NCBI GenBank assembly: GCA_023249895.1
Contig: JAHFBS010000010.1
Span: forward strand, 2,794 to 13,437
DNA from: a bacterium
GTDB lineage: Bacteria; Babelota; Babeliae; Babelales; RVW-14
Reading direction: 5' to 3'
Length of the DNA stretch: 10,644 bases
Within the stretch, counting starts at the first letter, position 1. Every line of letters starts with the position of its first letter. The notes beneath the pieces were generated by a model. The model saw nothing but the letters and a program-made list of their open reading frames with translations. It ran no database searches and was not told the origin of the DNA. The position numbers and the translations under genes are program-made. Below are positions 6,044-10,644 of the stretch, piece by piece.

Positions 6044-7799
6044 AAAGTTGAAACGGATTGGTAATTTTTTTGCGCGTTATCCGCGGTGTACGATTGGGGC
6101 GAGTGCGCTGATTTTTCGCCTTATCCCAGCGTATATTTTTTATGGCAGCATTGATGTATCGGCTTTCATTGGCATACATGCACACACGCTTAATGATACG
6201 CTCAAACTTTATCCTGCGGCTATATGGTGTTCATTCCCCGTCATGCCATTTTATCTGTGGCTCTGTGGTTTGCTCAGTATTGTTACTCGTTTGCCACTCG
6301 CATTTTGCTTTAAAACGATACCGATTTTTTTTGATGCACTTTTAGCCGTACTTCTTTTTGATCTTCTTCGTCATATGCGTCCACAGCATGCATTGTACGT
6401 TGGATTGTTATATGCGCTATCACCCATTGCACTTATTATTACGTGCATTCACGGCCAATGGGAGGCGCTACCGATATTCTTTTTCGTACTTGCATTGTAT
6501 GTGCGCACCTGTTTTCGGGATTCATGTAAAAAATATTTTATTTATGGGGCTCTGTTTACTTTTGCTTTTTTGCTCAAGCCTCTGCCAGTGCTTTTTAGTC
6601 TTTTCTTTTTTGTTCCATGGCCGACGGTCAGAGAACAACTTGGTCGATTATATCCCCTGCTTGGCGGAGTAGGTATTGGTGCCCTTGCGCTTATTGGCAC
6701 CGTTTTTGGTGCATGCAAAATCAATCGTGCTTTATCTTTGCAGCTCTGTGTGTATATGTTCGGTTCATTAGTGCCGTATGCGATTGCGGGGCTGCTTATT
6801 GTTTGTTGTTTTGCTCTGATGTATACCCAACCATGGCGTGCATGGACTCCTGCCTTTAAACAGTATTGTTCTTTTCAAATGATGAGTGTTCTTGGGGCCT
6901 GCGCAATGGCCAGCATATGCTTTGCACTTCTTACGCTTTATGGATTTAATGTGATGTGCATGATCGATAAAGTGTTGCGTTATTTCAATCAAGGCATTCA
7001 AACGTGCGGATTGCCTTTTGGCTATCCTTTTAATCAGGGGATTTTGGCTACGCTTCTTAAAAACCGTTTTTGGATGATGCTTGTTATTGCTTTTTTTGCG
7101 GTGCTTTATTATCGCGGTAAGCTCGATATTTTTCATGCAGTACTTGCAAGCCTTATGCTTATTTTTGGTGCTGGGGGAATCTCTCCGCAATATTTACTGT
7201 GGGCGGTGCCGTTTTTATTAATTACTGGATTCTATCGTATCGCCGCTTTATTTTCATTAATCTGTACGACATTTTTTTTCGTTTATTATATGCATCCGCT
7301 GACTAATCCTATAGTTCCTTATCAAAGTATGCTGAGTTTTGCAGCACTCAAATCATATGCCTGGTTGATGCCGCCATTATGCTTAACCGAAGATTGGGGT
7401 CTTTTTTTGGTCAAACTGTTGGGTAATTATATTCTGCCCCTTATCTGTCTTGCTACGCTTGGCGTACTCCTGTGGTATCTACGATCAAGGACATTAAAAC
7501 TTACAGTGGCGCATGAACGACCATTACTGATAAGACAGAATGGATATCTTCTTGCAACTGGTCTTCTTACTGTGCTCATTGCTCTCCTTATGGCAACGGT
7601 CTGCCAACATCATCATGCAGAAATTTTTAGATATCGTTATGCGTCTGTTCTGGATTCTTACTGCGTTGTACGTGTTGGCCCATATGTTTCAGGCGCTTAT
7701 GGAAGCATAAGTCTGTGTAATATAATTTTTATACTCAGTGTTCTTGCGATTGTATGGAGCTTAGGTGTATGGCAGATTCGCGAGAAGAATTCACAATAA
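6036..7799 (+). CDS. polytopic GT-C mannosyltransferase-like protein
   Basis: 587 residues from ATG 6036, eight bases inside the previous gene; GGTGGGG (6024-6030) is a moderate ribosome binding site. An in-frame ATG at 6021 would add five residues. It is rich in membrane spans and unlike its neighbours in sequence. After the first span, SIDVSAF (38-44) places D40 where GT-C enzymes have their catalytic acid. A FP (68-69) lies where related enzymes have YPP. IHGQWEALPI (138-147) and ISPQYLLWAVP (382-392) are characteristic of the GT87/PIG-M-like mannosyltransferase group that uses polyprenyl-phosphate sugars. The 3' end carries a long loop before a final span (about 562-580). Likely it adds another sugar to the same glycan as the flanking enzymes. 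The family label is by motif only; a related GT-C family is possible. Confidence 0.75.
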   Translation: MIEKLKRIGNFFARYPRCTIGASALIFRLIPAYIFYGSIDVSAFIGIHAHTLNDTLKLYPAAIWCSFPVMPFYLWLCGLLSIVTRLPLAFCFKTIPIFFDALLAVLLFDLLRHMRPQHALYVGLLYALSPIALIITCIHGQWEALPIFFFVLALYVRTCFRDSCKKYFIYGALFTFAFLLKPLPVLFSLFFFVPWPTVREQLGRLYPLLGGVGIGALALIGTVFGACKINRALSLQLCVYMFGSLVPYAIAGLLIVCCFALMYTQPWRAWTPAFKQYCSFQMMSVLGACAMASICFALLTLYGFNVMCMIDKVLRYFNQGIQTCGLPFGYPFNQGILATLLKNRFWMMLVIAFFAVLYYRGKLDIFHAVLASLMLIFGAGGISPQYLLWAVPFLLITGFYRIAALFSLICTTFFFVYYMHPLTNPIVPYQSMLSFAALKSYAWLMPPLCLTEDWGLFLVKLLGNYILPLICLATLGVLLWYLRSRTLKLTVAHERPLLIRQNGYLLATGLLTVLIALLMATVCQHHHAEIFRYRYASVLDSYCVVRVGPYVSGAYGSISLCNIIFILSVLAIVWSLGVWQIREKNSQ

Positions 7800-9166
7800 G
7801 TGCTCAAGCATATTTTTTGAGCGGAATTTTTGTTCTTGCCTTGATTCTGCGTTTAATTTTTTTCTTTGCTTTTTTGCATCACGGCACCAATGCCTGGCTT
7901 CCCTTTGATTCTGATCAGTACTATCGCATTGCACAAAATATATGCGCTGGTAACGGTATTTGTTTTTTCCAAAGCAATCCACAAATGTATCGGTTGCCAG
8001 GTTATCCATTTTTTTTAGCAGCATGCTTAATGTGGGGAGATATTACGCAGGTATTGCTTGTGCAAATTATTATGTCCTGTCTTATCCCCGTGCTCATTTT
8101 TTTTCTGACTTTACGTCTTAATTTTTCGCTTTCATGCGCGCGTCTTGCCGCAGTGATGAGTTGCTTTCATGCCGGTTTTATTACTTATGCCGGTATGGTA
8201 GCAACTGAGACATTGTTTCTTATTATTTTTTTATGCTTTTTTATCATTTTTTTGCCGTGTGTGAGTCTTCGGTGGTGTTTGCCAGCACGAACTTGTTCGT
8301 GGCTGCGTATGCTCGGTGCAGGAGCTTTTCTTGGAATACTTTCGCTCATTCGCCCCGTTGGCCACTATATCATAGCGCTTTGCGCAATAATGCTTGTGCT
8401 CAGTATGTCGCGAAAAGATGTATACAAAAAAATAGGGGCTTTGGTCGCGAGCTGGCTTATCTGTGTTGCTCCGTGGCTGGTACGTAATTTTATGTTGTGC
8501 GGTGCGTTCTGTTTTCATACGTTGCCCGGATTGCATTTTCTTCAGTATACGGCTGCTTATATTGTTATGGACCGTGATCAGTGTTCATATGCTATTGCTC
8601 GCCCCTTGCTGATGCACCAACGTGATAGGGCGCTTGCTCAAGAGATGCAACATGCTCAAAAAACACTTAACGATTATGAGCAATGTTGCTGCGCTCAAAA
8701 AATTGCACAATCTTACGTGCTGAACTATCCGTGGCTATTTTTAAAAACAGCATGCGTGCAAATGCTCAAAACATGTTGTGGTTTGTATGCCGCCCAACCC
8801 TTAATGACGGATGCTGAGCGATGGCCAACCTATACATACCAAACAACATTGTGGACAAAAATTAAACGCTTTTTGGTGCCTGAGGTGCGTCATCGTTTTC
8901 TTATTTTTTTTATTTACTACGAAATACTTCTATGGCTTGTACTACTTATTGGTTTGCTGGGTGCTTTGATAGCCGCATGGTATGATGTCACGCTACGATG
9001 CGCATTAGCAAAGACGCTTCCATTTATGATCTTATTTATAGGTATCACGCTTGCGTATGGGTGTGCGCGCTTACGTCTACCAATTGAACCATTTATAGTT
9101 ATTTTTTCAGGAGTTGGCTGGTTATGGTTACATGGACAGTGGTCAAAAAAGAAAAATATTTCCTGA
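7769..9166 (+). CDS. GT-C glycosyltransferase, PMT/ArnT-like (array copy 2)
   Basis: 465 residues from ATG 7769, chosen because GGAG (7756-7759) precedes it by nine bases; ATG 7754 in frame is possible. It overlaps the previous gene by 31 bases. The motif order equals copy 1: FDSDQYY (46-52, D47 as catalytic-base candidate), YRLPGYP (74-80), ATET (145-148), LIRPVGHY (193-200), APWLVRN (234-240), FHTLPGLHFLQY (249-260), then a soluble helical region about 265-345, and ARLRLPIEP (433-441). It lacks the long insert of copy 1. It is notably Cys-rich, with CCC at 307-309 and CC at 336-337, and some Cys lie in the region predicted to face outward. The end differs from copies 1 and 3: YGW is replaced by VGW and a Lys-rich tail follows. 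Confidence 0.85.
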   Translation: MADSREEFTISAQAYFLSGIFVLALILRLIFFFAFLHHGTNAWLPFDSDQYYRIAQNICAGNGICFFQSNPQMYRLPGYPFFLAACLMWGDITQVLLVQIIMSCLIPVLIFFLTLRLNFSLSCARLAAVMSCFHAGFITYAGMVATETLFLIIFLCFFIIFLPCVSLRWCLPARTCSWLRMLGAGAFLGILSLIRPVGHYIIALCAIMLVLSMSRKDVYKKIGALVASWLICVAPWLVRNFMLCGAFCFHTLPGLHFLQYTAAYIVMDRDQCSYAIARPLLMHQRDRALAQEMQHAQKTLNDYEQCCCAQKIAQSYVLNYPWLFLKTACVQMLKTCCGLYAAQPLMTDAERWPTYTYQTTLWTKIKRFLVPEVRHRFLIFFIYYEILLWLVLLIGLLGALIAAWYDVTLRCALAKTLPFMILFIGITLAYGCARLRLPIEPFIVIFSGVGWLWLHGQWSKKKNIS

Positions 9167-10473
9167 TACTTTTGTTCATGGCATCACTTGCGATACGTTT
9201 AATTTTCTTTGGTGCATATACACGTCATCATATTGCCGAAAATCTTGTTTTTGATGCCGAACAGTATCATAACGTTTCCTTACAAATTGCTCATGGCAAT
9301 GGCATTACAACCAAAGAGGGCACGCCAAATTTTTATCGGCTTCCCGGATATCCGCTTTTTTTAGGGGCTTGTTATACCGCGACGCATGACAACGTCGAAG
9401 CAACCTTATGGATTCAGGTAGTTCTTGCAAGCGTTATACCTCTTTTAATATGGGCACTGGGCATAGTTATGTTTCCAGCTGTGCCACTTGTTGCCACGCT
9501 TGCATCAATACTCTCGGTCGTTCATCTTGGATTGGTTATCTATGCAGGCATGCTCCTGAGCGAATCATTATTTCTCATTTGTTTTCTTATGTTTCTGGTC
9601 TGCTTGTGTGCTGCGTTGCAACGTCCTTGGTCATATCGCTTGATGATCTGGTCAGGCTTCTTGTTAGGAATTGCCTCATTAATACGAGCCATTGGCCCCT
9701 ATGTAATTGTGCTTGCATTACTTTTAATCATATTTTTTTGTGCAACCTGGTTTGTCAGAATACGCATGATGGGCGCGCTGGTAGGAAGTTGGCTTGCCGT
9801 AGTTAGCGTATGGCTTATTCGTAACTTTTTTTTGACCGGTGCACTCTTTTTTCATACGCTTCCAGGCCTTCATTTTCTTCAGTACTCAGCCGTTTATGTA
9901 ATTATGGATCAAGAAAATCTGGATTATTTTCAAGCTAAGAAAAAGGTGCTCGCTGAATGGGATAAAGTCGTCGATGATGAAGAGCGTCGCATCGGGAAAA
10001 AACTTTCTGAGTATGAACGTTATGAACGAGCAGAAAAACTTGCGTTTGCTATTCTGTGGCAACATCCAATGAATGCTGCTCAGCATGCGCTCACGCATAT
10101 AGTCCGTACCTGCGGTACTTTAAATTCAACGCTTCTCCTTTATGTTCCGCGAGGTACCGTCTATGGCAAAGATGCAACGCTGTGGTTTAAAATTAAGCTC
10201 TATCTTATGCCGCGTGTTTTAGAGGGCTGGCTGATACCTGTCATTTATGGAGAACTTCTGGTATCGCTCTTCATTCTTTTAGGAATACTCTTTTTGCTAT
10301 TGAGGGCTTTTGTGGATTTGTATGCGCGAAGAGCATTGGTGCTGATTGTTCCATTTGTTGTGCTGTTTGCGGTGATAACGCTTGCCTACGGATGTGCTCG
10401 ATTGCGTTTGCCTGTTGAGCCCCTTTTGCTTCTAGGAGCTGTATATGGTTGGATTGGCGCGCACAAAGAATAA
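9124..10473 (+). CDS. GT-C glycosyltransferase, PMT/ArnT-like (array copy 3)
   Basis: 449 residues. ATG 9124 follows CAGGAG (9108-9113) by ten bases and lies 43 bases inside the previous gene. FDAEQYH (43-49) holds the candidate catalytic Asp44, and YRLPGYP (71-77), LSES (145-148), LIRAIGPY (186-193), FFHTLPGLHFLQY (242-254) and ARLRLPVEP (425-433) keep family order. HFLQY and VIMD are shared with copy 2, so copies 2 and 3 look closest to each other. The usual RPVGHY is altered to RAIGPY. The external helical region (about 262-335) is more charged than in the other copies, with a DDEERRIGKK run (284-293). It ends with YGWIGAHKE, whose codons also carry the ribosome binding site and start of the next gene. 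Confidence 0.85.
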   Translation: MVTWTVVKKEKYFLILLFMASLAIRLIFFGAYTRHHIAENLVFDAEQYHNVSLQIAHGNGITTKEGTPNFYRLPGYPLFLGACYTATHDNVEATLWIQVVLASVIPLLIWALGIVMFPAVPLVATLASILSVVHLGLVIYAGMLLSESLFLICFLMFLVCLCAALQRPWSYRLMIWSGFLLGIASLIRAIGPYVIVLALLLIIFFCATWFVRIRMMGALVGSWLAVVSVWLIRNFFLTGALFFHTLPGLHFLQYSAVYVIMDQENLDYFQAKKKVLAEWDKVVDDEERRIGKKLSEYERYERAEKLAFAILWQHPMNAAQHALTHIVRTCGTLNSTLLLYVPRGTVYGKDATLWFKIKLYLMPRVLEGWLIPVIYGELLVSLFILLGILFLLLRAFVDLYARRALVLIVPFVVLFAVITLAYGCARLRLPVEPLLLLGAVYGWIGAHKE

Positions 10474-10644
10474 GATCTTTTTTTTATTAGGCATCTTTAT
10501 TTTTTCTTTAGTTATTCGACTTATTTTCTTTAAAGTTTTTCTTGCTCATAACCCCATCAAACTTGCATATGATGCGGGCCATTATCACACGATTGCGTGC
10601 TCGATCGTTCAGGGAAAATGGGCGAGTAATCCTGACGGTTCGCC
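10445..10644 (+). CDS. GT-C glycosyltransferase, PMT/ArnT-like (array copy 4), partial
   Basis: The first 66 codons of a gene cut by the right edge. ATG 10445 follows AGGAG (10434-10438) by six bases and overlaps copy 3 by 29 bases. A short basic start is followed by a membrane span (about 10-34) ending in VIRLIFF, the same as IRLIFF in copy 3. The acidic loop YDAGHYHTIA (42-51) puts D43 at the catalytic position. NPDGSP (62-67, the last codon incomplete) parallels NADGSPNF of copy 1, just before the expected YRLPGYP. This makes it a fourth member of the same family. Eight consecutive T (10478-10485) occur near its 5' end. Confidence 0.82.
   Translation, partial: MVGLARTKNKIFFLLGIFIFSLVIRLIFFKVFLAHNPIKLAYDAGHYHTIACSIVQGKWASNPDGS

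Noticed and set aside
8217..8253. Runs of T in array copy 2 as phase-variation tracts
   Set aside because: They are interrupted and encode Phe/Leu/Ile-rich membrane spans, as expected in these proteins.
1..10644. tRNA, rRNA, CRISPR arrays, insertion sequences or attachment sites
   Set aside because: No tRNA T-arm and acceptor pairing, no rRNA conserved blocks, no regularly spaced repeats, and no transposase or integrase motifs or terminal inverted repeats were seen.

Overview
The window looks like part of a bacterial chromosome with moderate-to-low GC (judged by eye, about 40-45%). It has Shine-Dalgarno sequences, ATG/GTG/TTG starts and tightly overlapping genes. I see no rRNA, tRNA, CRISPR array, insertion sequence or phage gene. 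The organism cannot be named from sequence alone. An OPT-type transporter, a degenerate synthetase-like protein, orphan coiled-coil proteins and a tandem set of Cys-rich membrane glycosyltransferases would suit a little-studied, possibly host-associated lineage such as Dependentiae/TM6, but that is only a guess.

Layout. (1) 1-678, minus strand: N-terminal part of a multi-pass transporter of the OPT type, running off the left edge. (2) 679-931: divergent intergenic region with a candidate promoter and a possible 28-codon TTG-started small ORF behind a good ribosome binding site. (3) 932-1393, plus: small membrane-anchored or lipoprotein-like orphan, followed by an intrinsic terminator. (4) About 1394-1888: gene-free stretch with four hairpins in its left half and a good sigma-70-like promoter near its right end. 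(5) 1889-2794, plus: an N-terminally short, degenerate relative of histidyl-tRNA synthetase that keeps a convincing C-terminal anticodon-binding domain. (6) 2791-3366, minus: cytoplasmic coiled-coil orphan whose stop codon overlaps the stop of the previous gene. (7) 3519-10644, plus: an operon with a perfect ribosome binding site in front of galE (NAD-dependent UDP-sugar 4-epimerase). It is followed without gaps by five polytopic GT-C type glycosyltransferase genes, each overlapping the one before. Genes 1, 3, 4 and 5 of the five are paralogues of one family (PMT/ArnT-like). Gene 2 is a different GT-C family. The fifth is cut by the right edge.

How the genes may work together. GalE would supply a C4-epimerised nucleotide sugar in the cytoplasm, such as UDP-galactose. 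The GT-C enzymes normally use polyprenyl-phosphate-linked sugars on the outer side of the inner membrane. The operon is therefore best read as a surface-glycan or glycoprotein decoration locus in which a transferase gene was copied several times in tandem, perhaps giving each copy its own acceptor or position in the glycan. No lipid-sugar synthase (GT2 type), flippase or polymerase is visible here, so the donor-making enzymes must be encoded elsewhere or beyond the right edge.
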